A stretch of DNA of 64,000 nt from Cyanophora paradoxa (Eukaryota > Glaucocystophyceae > Cyanophorales > Cyanophoraceae), in assembly GCA_004431415.1 (NCBI GenBank), contig QPMI01000017.1:744001-808000 (forward strand). Reading direction: 5' to 3'. This document shows positions 19,411 through 27,800 of the stretch, piece by piece. Below the pieces are notes generated by a model that worked only from the letters and a program-made list of their open reading frames with translations, was not told the origin of the DNA and searched no databases. Each line of letters starts with the position of its first letter. Position 1 is the first letter of the stretch. The position numbers and the translations under genes were made by a program.

Positions 19411-20811
19411 CTACAAATTTATACGACGAATTCCGTCCTTATCGACAATAATGAACGAATGCATGAGAGCGCGAACGTTAACAGTAATTGTGCGATCAGC
19501 AGGAAGATACAGAGTGAGGAACGATGACGACGAGTTGGTGAGATCAACATATCCAGATTGGGCAATGTTGCGAATCGCCTTCTCACCATCAACACAGAAT
19601 GGAAGACCAGTAAGGACGTAACGGTTTGCTTCCTTGTCCATATTCGAGCATTTGAAGGCATCGGCGATGAGTTCCGCACCTTTGAGTAGCGGGATTGGCT
19701 CGGTTGAATAAAGACGCTGTCCGTTAATCTCACAAGTCATCGTAATATCCTTCGCGTTCGCAAGCGTTTTAAGAACGCTGTGAGAACCGTTAGAAGAATC
19801 GACACCATCAGCATCGCGAACAGAGACAAGAAGAGCATAGACCAGACCGGAGATTTGGCTAAGATTAATTCGGTTGGGTTGAGTGTTACCTTTCGCAGCA
19901 ACAGCGATGGAATCGACGAAACCGATGTCGAGAGCGGGAATAGCCATCCCTGTGGTCTTAACCTTCTCAATAACAGTTGCAAACAGTTCATCAGAAACGT
20001 TGATAGCATGCATGTAGAGACGAGGTGCTTTAATGGAGATGTAATGGGTCATTGGTGGAACAGTTCCAGCAACTTCGAACCCAGTAATACCGCCAGTGGT
20101 GATGTTTTGACCAACATTAGCAAGTGTAACGCTCGTAGCATTTCCAAGTCCATCATCTGATGATTTATCAGCAGCAGTGCTTCCTACAACAGGAAGAGAG
20201 CGACCACCATAAGAAGTTTCAAGGTATCCCTTGTTAGCTTCCTTAAACCACACAGTGATGACGGCTTCACCCGAGAGAGCGCCAAGTGGTAGGTAATGGT
20301 TCAACCACGGCACCGGAATTTCGACGAAGAAAGCGCCACCTTTACGGTTGGTTCCGTGAGCGGGAATACCATGAAGCATTCCCATTGAACGCTTCTTTTT
20401 CGCCAGTTGATCCTCTGAATAGTAGACCAATGGGAAAATCGCCAGGAAATCAGACGGCACGTGGTAGGTATACGAGCCATACGAGAATTCGAGACGCTCT
20501 ACAAGCGCACCAATGGGACGGGTGTAACCATTGCGCACCAGGTCGTCGTCACCAGTAAAAGCGGTCAGTTCGGGAAGATCAAAAGCGAGTTCGATTTTAC
20601 CAACAAAGTTGTAGCGGGGAAGTTTGAAAGAAACGCGTTGACCTACATTGTTTTCATAGGTTGTCGATGGACTAACAGTTACCAGAACGGGTTTCGTCTT
20701 CGATTCCAGACCAAGCATAAGCGAGTTATCGAGGAAGAACGCTTTGGCTTCCTCGGGCGTTGTTAGCGCCTCTTTCAGAGAAAGACGTTGAAGGGTCGAG
20801 GTAACATCCAT
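19411..20811 (-). CDS. mcp: Major capsid protein (double-jelly-roll type)
   Basis: 466 residues, the usual size for polinton-like virus major capsid proteins. Features consistent with the double jelly roll: alternating hydrophobic strands (RVSFKLPRYNFVGKIELAF), a conserved PW motif with following aliphatic strand (VEIPVPWLNHYLPLGAL) and a GEAVITVWFKEA strand. It is next to two minor capsid genes and near the ATPase, the standard morphogenesis cluster. Intact frame. Family placement is by pattern and context; a profile search against PLV, virophage and adintovirus capsids would settle it. Confidence 0.8.
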   Translation of the reverse strand: MDVTSTLQRLSLKEALTTPEEAKAFFLDNSLMLGLESKTKPVLVTVSPSTTYENNVGQRVSFKLPRYNFVGKIELAFDLPELTAFTGDDDLVRNGYTRPIGALVERLEFSYGSYTYHVPSDFLAIFPLVYYSEDQLAKKKRSMGMLHGIPAHGTNRKGGAFFVEIPVPWLNHYLPLGALSGEAVITVWFKEANKGYLETSYGGRSLPVVGSTAADKSSDDGLGNATSVTLANVGQNITTGGITGFEVAGTVPPMTHYISIKAPRLYMHAINVSDELFATVIEKVKTTGMAIPALDIGFVDSIAVAAKGNTQPNRINLSQISGLVYALLVSVRDADGVDSSNGSHSVLKTLANAKDITMTCEINGQRLYSTEPIPLLKGAELIADAFKCSNMDKEANRYVLTGLPFCVDGEKAIRNIAQSGYVDLTNSSSSFLTLYLPADRTITVNVRALMHSFIIVDKDGIRRINL

Positions 20812-20865
20812 TCTGTTTTGCTTTTACTATACAAAAATATAAAAATTCTGTGAATGATCCTTAAT

Positions 20866-21870
20866 TTACGCGAATCCCGCAATATTTGGATAGAAGGGGT
20901 GGGTCTCTCTCATTCTCATTTTGAAATACTCATAAATTGGATCACCGGCGGGTTCATCACCATAACGGATTTCGAATGTCAGATGCACAGGTTGACCTTC
21001 GAAATCAATTAATTCATTTTGAGCATTCACTACATCTACCGAGAGTTGTGATAGTGACATCTTCTTATTATAGTATTTATACAGCGGATTTGCTTCTGTC
21101 GAATTGTAAACAACGTGTTCCGCAAAGTCTTTATCTTGAACCGTGAGTTTATGGAAGTATCCAGTAAGGAGACCATCGGCACATTGGACGAGGTCACCCA
21201 GTTCTTTTACTCTCACAAAAAAGACGTTATCTTTGCAGGTTTCAGTGGGGAATGTTGAGATAATACCGTTTACATTTGCACCTGTAAAAACGGAGCTTGT
21301 ATCTGTTCCATAGGTCTGTGATTTAATAAACTTGTTTCCCCAGCGTCCAGCATCCAGACCCAAGATTCGAGCATGTCGTAGCGCTTTTTCGATTGCGGAA
21401 ACAGAAGGATCTTTTGCATATGAGAAGCAAATATAGAACTCCACAGGAGCATAAAAGATAACTCTTTTTTGGGTTACATCCCAACCACAGCGAATTGCAG
21501 AAGGAGGCGAGAGATTCTCAAAACGGTTATTGATTCGGGCAACGAGTTGTTGATGAGTATTGATTGGGGTTTTTAGACCTGCACCAGGTCTAATAGAACG
21601 CCAACTATCATATAGAATCTCAGGAGCATTTGCACCGGTGGATGTGGATTTTTGGCTGAAATTGATAATAAAAGCATCCTCAACTGTTGCATCACCAGGT
21701 TCTGTCTCACCGCTAATGAGTGGGATGGAGTTATAGAATTCAGCGGAGACAAGGCGAACCGCTCTTACATTCTCATACGTCTTTGGGAGATCCGCAACAA
21801 ATCGTGATGTTGGAGCATCCAGATTAGGTAGCGTTTTGAAGGAAGACACTTCAACGTATTCCACAGGCAT
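20866..21870 (-). CDS. Minor capsid (penton-like) protein 1
   Basis: 334 residues. It shares a plan with the 300-residue protein encoded divergently next door: an N-terminal 'R.V.L..AE..NSI' stretch (AEFYNSIPLI here), a mid-protein strand, an 'ILGLDAG'-type turn, and a C-terminal 'ELIDFEGQPVHLTFEI' that matches 'G.L.D..G...SF.LEI' of penton-like proteins in polinton-like viruses. Penton proteins fill the five-fold vertices. The two ATGs are 28 bp apart. Intact. Confidence 0.72.
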   Translation of the reverse strand: MPVEYVEVSSFKTLPNLDAPTSRFVADLPKTYENVRAVRLVSAEFYNSIPLISGETEPGDATVEDAFIINFSQKSTSTGANAPEILYDSWRSIRPGAGLKTPINTHQQLVARINNRFENLSPPSAIRCGWDVTQKRVIFYAPVEFYICFSYAKDPSVSAIEKALRHARILGLDAGRWGNKFIKSQTYGTDTSSVFTGANVNGIISTFPTETCKDNVFFVRVKELGDLVQCADGLLTGYFHKLTVQDKDFAEHVVYNSTEANPLYKYYNKKMSLSQLSVDVVNAQNELIDFEGQPVHLTFEIRYGDEPAGDPIYEYFKMRMRETHPFYPNIAGFA

Positions 21871-21898
21871 CTTCTTTTATCTATAACCATATAATAAA
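21871..21898. promoter_or_regulatory. 28-bp bidirectional promoter between the minor capsid genes
   Basis: The gap between the divergent ATGs contains CTATAACCATATAATAAA. It would coordinate expression of the two paralogues. Compare the 27-bp gap at the integrase gene. Confidence 0.45.
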
Positions 21899-22801
21899 AT
21901 GATTCGGCTTGTCAATGTCGATAGTAGAGATCGATTAGATGGACAGAAAGAAAATGCTTACAAGGTCTCACTAACCACACCAATTACCAGACCGCGACAG
22001 TGTCGTATCTTGTATGCAGAGATTCCCAACAGCATTTATAATTCGATTGGAACCGATTATATTATAGTTCGTTATAACATTGGTGGTTTCATCCTTAACC
22101 AGCAAGTATTTCCGTTACCGAGTGGTTATATCAACCAAGGACACTTTGGAGTTACTCAACCATATAATTACGGTTTAAACTACGAAGTTCTTGAAAATAC
22201 ATTCTTTAAGATATACTACAACCCGACAACATACAAGTTAGAATTTTATAGCAGCGTTCCATTCGAAATAGCAGCGTCAAACAATAGAATCGCCAAACTA
22301 CTTGGTCTTGGATCAACATTATTGGTAAGCCAGCAACACAATTTAGAAGATAACAGGTCTGTATTCGCTCCTGAGAATTACTTATCTTATGCAGGAAGAC
22401 CAATTACACCTGATCACCCACAATGGGGAATAACGTTTGAAGGCGCAGAACCGGTAGCATTGCAACACAAAGCAACAAGTCCAAAGATGGCGGATATGAA
22501 CGCTGAGCAATACTTGTATATGCATATCAAAGAACTCTCTTCTTTTGCATCGAACCACAATATAGTCCCGAAATCGCAACCGCAGAATCAAGGCGCGATC
22601 TTGCGATTACAATTGAGTCAGGACATCGGGAAGTATATCTACCATAGCGGAGAGCATGGTGAATACATAAAAATAACAGACAAAAACCTTGTTATTCGTG
22701 AATTAACAGTTGAATTTCGTGATTATTTTGGTGATCTTGTAGATATGAATGGTATCGATAATTCGTTTCAGTTGGAGTTTGTAGCTATTGGAAATGATTA
22801 G
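21899..22801 (+). CDS. Minor capsid (penton-like) protein 2
   Basis: 300 residues, paralogous to the 334-residue protein on the other strand by shared motif order: 'RILYAEIPNSIYNSI' near the start, 'KLLGLGS' in the middle and 'FGDLVDMNGIDNSFQLEF' at the end. The last is the typical C-terminal strand of penton-like proteins. Two different pentons could sit at distinct vertices or form mixed capsomers. The stop overlaps the next convergent gene by 4 bp (TTAG). Intact. Confidence 0.72.
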   Translation: MIRLVNVDSRDRLDGQKENAYKVSLTTPITRPRQCRILYAEIPNSIYNSIGTDYIIVRYNIGGFILNQQVFPLPSGYINQGHFGVTQPYNYGLNYEVLENTFFKIYYNPTTYKLEFYSSVPFEIAASNNRIAKLLGLGSTLLVSQQHNLEDNRSVFAPENYLSYAGRPITPDHPQWGITFEGAEPVALQHKATSPKMADMNAEQYLYMHIKELSSFASNHNIVPKSQPQNQGAILRLQLSQDIGKYIYHSGEHGEYIKITDKNLVIRELTVEFRDYFGDLVDMNGIDNSFQLEFVAIGND

Positions 22802-23433
22802 AAGCATTCCGGAAAGAAGATGCAAACAACAGGGTTCTCCTTATTGAAATTCTCTTCTTCGAGGAACCAACGCCGTCCTTTCAGCCATTTCGCCCCGTTT
22901 GCCTTAATGAATCTACGAATCGAGGGACGAGACGTAATCTTCAATCCATGCTCTTTGAACTTCGGGAAATACTGTGTAATATCTTTCTCGATAGTGAAGA
23001 AGAATCGTCTTTGAGGAACACCATTGATTTCATATTCCCGATCCACTGCAATTAAAACTTGATCAATTGTCAAACGAGAACCGATGACAAGTTGGTGGAA
23101 ATCAATTATAGTGATGAATTCAATACCCAATCCGTAGACAATGCGATCAACAACAGAGAAACTAAGATCCTGAACAGGTTCATCAGATTCAATGTCTGAA
23201 ATGTGGTAGAAATTATCGTAGTTGCACTGCACCACAATCTGTTTCGGTCGATCTTCAAGGTAACCAATTGCTTTAAATTTGGGCAGATGAGCGGGAATCC
23301 TCAGCATTCTCGAACTCGCCCGATCAAAGTAACGATCAACAGCATCATAAACTTCCATTATCTTACCGATATCGAAACGGATCTCCTCAGCAGGGATCGA
23401 GAAGATCGGGATGCCGTTGAGAGTATACGACAT
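22798..23433 (-). CDS. Hypothetical protein, 211 residues
   Basis: Intact ORF from an ATG at 23,433, ending in a 4-bp overlap with the minor capsid gene stop. It is a mixed alpha/beta protein with a basic segment near residues 160-185 (TSRPSIRRFIKANGAKWLKG) and an aromatic C-terminus (VCIFFPECF). No signal peptide or transmembrane helix is evident. It is the last gene before the right-end repeats, a place often used for regulators or DNA-binding proteins. No family recognised. Confidence 0.6.
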   Translation of the reverse strand: MSYTLNGIPIFSIPAEEIRFDIGKIMEVYDAVDRYFDRASSRMLRIPAHLPKFKAIGYLEDRPKQIVVQCNYDNFYHISDIESDEPVQDLSFSVVDRIVYGLGIEFITIIDFHQLVIGSRLTIDQVLIAVDREYEINGVPQRRFFFTIEKDITQYFPKFKEHGLKITSRPSIRRFIKANGAKWLKGRRWFLEEENFNKENPVVCIFFPECF

Positions 23434-23689
23434 GACACTGAATTACGTCTGAGAAAATCTTTTACCCGGTTTACTCTATACTATCGCTTCTTCCTTAAAT
23501 CATTTTGGGTTGCCCACGAGCATCATTTTTTTGAAAGTAAGACCTCCGTAATATCTAAATTGATAGATGAGAGAATAACAGAGATCTTTTCAGGGTTGGA
23601 GAAAGCGGAGAAGCAGATAGCAGCGCGATTTCCGAGTTAATCACACTGAGATTTTGAAGAAATATAACATGTCTTATTGAATATCGTCA

Positions 23690-23782
23690 GGTGTAACAGG
23701 TGTAACAGGTAAATCCCAAACTTCGCTCCTAGGGAGGCCAAAAACCCAAAACTTTGGATTTACCTGTTACACCTGTTACACC
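23690..23782. repeat. Hairpin repeat, copy 2
   Basis: Arms 23,690-23,720 and 23,753-23,782 carry the tandem GGTGTAACA 9-mers and GGTAAATCCCAAA of copy 1. The loop (CTCCTAGGGAGG core) is the reverse complement of the copy-1 loop with small changes. The right arm lacks one G of the GGG run. A further half-arm (TTGGGATTCACCTGTTACA) follows at about 23,783-23,802. Confidence 0.85.
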
Positions 23783-23855
23783 TTGGGATTCACCTGTTAC
23801 ATCTATCAAACAAAGCATTAATATATTCGATTCCTTACATTGATTATAGTGTCAT

Positions 23856-23945
23856 GTAACAGGTGTAACAGGTGTTTCCCAAACTTTCCTCATAGGAGAT
23901 GAAAAATCCAAAACTTTGGGATTTACCTGTTACACCCGTTACACC
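23856..23945. repeat. Hairpin repeat, copy 3
   Basis: Arms about 23,856-23,883 and 23,915-23,945, with the same 9-mer pairs and a diverged loop (CTCATAGGAGAT). Another half-arm follows at about 23,946-23,965. Copies 2 and 3 with two extra half-arms make a dense cluster within 300 bp, about 0.8 kb from the right end of the element. Confidence 0.85.
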
Positions 23946-23970
23946 TTGGGATTCACCTGTTACACATTGA

Positions 23971-24350
23971 TTATCGACTGTTTAATTGGACATGTTACAC
24001 TTGAAACACAATTTTGATACAGTAAAAAACAGAATCCAATCTTATCGATTGTTTAATTGGACATAATGCAACTCTGGGGTCATTTTTGATACAGTAGAAA
24101 TTTAACAGGAATCTTATCGATTGTTTAATTGGACGTAATGCAACTCTGGGGTCATTTTTGATACAGTAAAAATCGAATCGCAATCTCATCGATTGTTTAA
24201 TTGGACATAATGCAACTCTGGGGTCATTTTTGTTTCCCGCAATCTCATCGATTATTTAATTGGACGTAATGCAACTATGGGGTCATTTTTGTTTCCCGCA
24301 ATCTCATCGATTGTTTAATTGGACGTAATGCAACTCTGTGTGAATTTTTG
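23971..24350. repeat. Subterminal tandem repeat array (72-bp then 59-bp period)
   Basis: Six units centre on CGATTGTTTAATTGGAC, starting near 23,975, 24,046, 24,118, 24,190, 24,249 and 24,308. The first three intervals are 71-72 bp; the last two are 59 bp because the TGATACAGTA segment is replaced by TTTCCCGC. The core TAATGCAACTCTGGGGTCAT is well kept in the inner units. No coding potential beyond chance. Arrays like this are common near the ends of virophage-like elements. Confidence 0.88.
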
Positions 24351-24465
24351 CGTTTTACGATAGAATGGGAGGTGGACTACTTCAATCGTGATTATATCAC
24401 AAATTTATGTTCCGTCAATCGTGATTATATCAAATTTGCATATTAATCGCGTTTATTGCGTTAAA

Positions 24466-24765
24466 ATCACACATAGAGAAACGCGGCGTTTAAACCGGAG
24501 GCAAGATCTAATTAAGATCCAGTTATATTATTCGGAAACTTATACAAATTCACGATTGATTCGAGTAAGACAAATCGAAATTAAGATAAATTTACCATAG
24601 AACATCAATAAATTATAAATGAAATACACAAAAATCAAAATATTTAAATAATTCGATAGATTTCACACAGATTATCGATTGATTGATATAAAATATACGA
24701 GAGATATAAACAAGATCAATTAAGATAAGCCGAGGGTTTAAACGCCGCGTTTCTCTATGTGTGAT
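24466..24765. repeat. Right end of the element with a 31-bp inverted repeat
   Basis: Bases 24,466-24,496 are repeated exactly in inverted orientation at 24,735-24,765 (core AGAAACGCGGCGTTTAAAC). The 238 bp between are AT-rich and without genes. Immediately after 24,765 composition changes to host-like. The outer arm is therefore the best candidate for the element terminus, or the whole 300 bp is a separate MITE-like insertion at the border. The left end of the element is not in the window, so a target-site duplication cannot be tested. Confidence 0.72.
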
Positions 24766-24860
24766 AGAAGGCCTGTCCTCGAGCCATGTCCATCTGCAAT
24801 GCAGGCGACGATCATGGTCATGAGCGTAGCTGTGGACACGAAGGGAGTCTAGACGGCTGA

Positions 24861-27800
24861 TTATACCTCCGGCATCCGCAGGAAAGTGTCGACAAAGAGC
24901 TGCAGCAGGGGGGGCGCGAGCAGGGGCAGCGAGTGCAGCCTCCAATTGACCTTATCGGGATCCCACGCGTTCTTGCAGAGCACGCAGTTGCCGGGGTCGT
25001 CGCAGCCGTTTGGCGCACTGGCATAGTCGTCCACTCTCTGCATGTAAACCTCCTGGTGATCCAGGATGGCATCGCAGAGCCCCTGCAGCTGCTCGACGCT
25101 AAACCTGTCATCTACGATGACCGCGTCGCGACCGTCGGGGCCGCCTCCATTGCCCCCGTACAGCTGCTGGATGAGGAGACCCGACCGCTTGCAGAAGTCA
25201 TCGAGCCGGGCCACCGCGTACTCTAGCGTGGCTCTTCCTTGCCAGAAATTGTCATGAGTGTTCCTAATCCAGCGGCTGCATCGAAAGGTTCGAGTTCAGA
25301 GCGAGTGTTGGCGATAATGCTGTATGAAATTCTTTGTCGTACTCTTTGTGCATGTCCGTATTGCGAGCGAGCTGGCGCCAGCGCGCAAAGAGGGTGATCA
25401 TCGGGATGACGCCGGAGGGCCTCTTTGCAAAGTCGACGCCGAGGGCTTTTCCCAGATCGAACTCGTCGTTTTCGCTGCGCGCGACGGATCCGGAGTGGGT
25501 TAACGGGGTGGTCCGACGGTCAGATCTAGAAGGCTAGGGGGAGAGAACAGCGCGCACTCGGCGAGATAGAGGGCGACGGCGGCGAGTGTGAGGCGAGCCG
25601 CTCGCCTTGACTCCTCCAAGCCGCACTCTGCCTTCGGATTCTCGTCGTCGTCTTCCTTTACAATTGGCAATCCTTTGCAATCGGTTGGGCGAATCAGTAT
25701 AAAATGTAGCCGCGAATTGGCCCCAGCGCTAGCGCACGCTCAGAATGAACAAGGGCCACATTTGTGCGGATCTCCTGCACGTGCACGCGAGCGGAATGAG
25801 ATCGAAGTTGAACTTGCGGTCGGCATGCTATGCGAGCCCGCACCTGCAGCCACCTCTCCCACCGCTCGCCGGACCCCTCGTCGGACGCCGTGAGGACCTT
25901 GCGGACGACGCGGGCCGCCTGGACGCAGGGGCAGACCTCCCACACGAGCTCCGCCAGTCGGAGCGCGTCCGCCCGCTCCTCCTCGAGCTCCGCTACGGCA
26001 CATGCTTGGAAATTAGTCTGCCGTGCTCTCACGCGCGGCGGCGGCGAGAGCCGATTGCAAGCATGTGCACCAGATCTCGAAGTGCTGTGCTGGAGTCGCT
26101 CGCCGATCTCACCCAGAGTGAGGCGCAGCATCCACAAGCTGAACAAGCACGTTCGTTTAAATTTGCCGATGAATGTGCGGATGGATTCGGGGCTGAGAAA
26201 CGCGATTCCGATTTTTGCTGCCATGAAATAGTCGACGAAGGGCGAAATGTCATTCACAGAGTTCCCGCAGTCGACGAACTTCTGCAGGAGCGCCAAGTAC
26301 TGCTCAGATCGGGCATTGAAGGCGCTGTCGGTCAACTCCTCCGCTGGTGCTTCGTAGCGAGCGAGACAGTGCCCGAAAACACGGCGGCGCAAGGTCTGCA
26401 CACCAACTGCGTGTGTGGAGAAGCCCCAAAGCTCGGACAGACGCGGCGCAATGCGGTCCAGCAGATTGAGGCTCTCAGCCTAGGCGCCAACAGTGAGTTC
26501 AGCACGAACAAGAATTAGTGGGGCGTACTGCCCGCGCGCACGAAAGCTCCATGGTCAGGCGTGTAGGAGAACAGACAAGCAACCGCGAGGGATGCCGCAG
26601 CTTCAAGCCGGCCGCTCGACTCCAAACAGAACGCAGAATGTAGACGCCGATCGTAGCGGGCACTTCTCCACTGATGTTGACGATCAGGCACGTCAAATGT
26701 CCAGTGATAGAGATCACGTTCGCTTGCTGGCTTCCTCAAAGCGTCTCCGGATGCAGCCAGCAGACTCAAGAACATATCCGCCATGAAGCCGTCGCTGGAG
26801 CGGCTGACGGCAACGATCTCCTCTGCAGCCGAGCGCGTTTCATCGATCTCAATTCGCACTGGCTCGCGCCTGTTCGCCTCAGAGGCGTGGCCCGCGAAGA
26901 TGCACTCCAGAGCGGACGCGCTGACAGTGTCTCCGCACAGAGGCAAGACGTCGAAGGCGGCGTTGAGGAGATCCAGTGCCCTTGCGTGGGCGACGGCGTG
27001 CTTCCACGCAGCAGAGCCGTGGACGAATTTGATGAGCTTTCCACGCGGCCAAGAACCGCGAGCGCTGGCCATGGCGGCAACAATCTGCGTGTTTGTCAGC
27101 ATTCATCATATGCATATGCATGATCGCACGTATATATACGCTAAGATCTAAGAGAAAAACAGGAACGCACAAGAGGAGCTTCAAGCAATTCGTCGTACTC
27201 CTCCTCTACAGAATGTCGTTTCGTGCGAAGGAAATCCCGCTTGAAGAGAATAGCCGCACAGAACTTGCGGCGAGCAGTCGTAACATCTTTGCCACCAACG
27301 TCGCCGTCCATTTCCAGCAGAACAATGACCAGCCGTAGCGCGTCTTTGATGCAGGCCAGCGCGACCAGGCGAAGGATGCAGACGACAAGCAGCATCTCAT
27401 ACTGCTCGGCCGACGCGGGCTCGATTTCACCGAAGAGGCTGAGCGACTGCCCCCATCCAACTCGAGCTGCCAGCACCGAGAACGCAATCTCTCGGACCCT
27501 ATCAGGGCTGCAGCCGTTTGAGTAGCGGGGGCCGGCTGCAACAGGACCGAAGATGTCTTCACCGACTTTGTACAGGTACTCAAGCTCGGAGGTCCGGTTG
27601 TACACTGCAGCGACATCGCTGAAGGAGGCTGCGTAACTCGTGTAGACGGAGTGGATCTGGAAGACGCGGTTGGTGTTGTGCAGCCAGAACCTGCAAGTCA
27701 TCACGATCAGAGTTCGACAGATCGATAAATCTTGCCAAAATGGCGACGGCACGCAATACGATCGCGAGATGCAGCACGCGCACCTTGCTGCCAGGGCCCG

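Noticed and set aside
23434-23640. Plus-strand ORF end (GLEKAEKQIAARFPS)
   Set aside because: The peptide looks natural but there is no ATG after the antisense gene, and the longer frame only shadows the 211-residue gene.
23971-24350. CRISPR-like array
   Set aside because: The spacers between the repeated cores are themselves repeated and there are no cas genes; it is an ordinary tandem repeat in a eukaryotic viral element.
24388-24600. 70-codon ORF near the right end
   Set aside because: It starts with GTG, has AT-driven composition, and lies over repeats and the inverted-repeat arm.
1-24765. Bacterial prophage or plasmid, suggested by the fibre-like protein
   Set aside because: The rve integrase, protein-primed polymerase, A32-like ATPase and capsid set, together with the nuclear intron-bearing flank, fit a eukaryotic polinton-like or virophage element.
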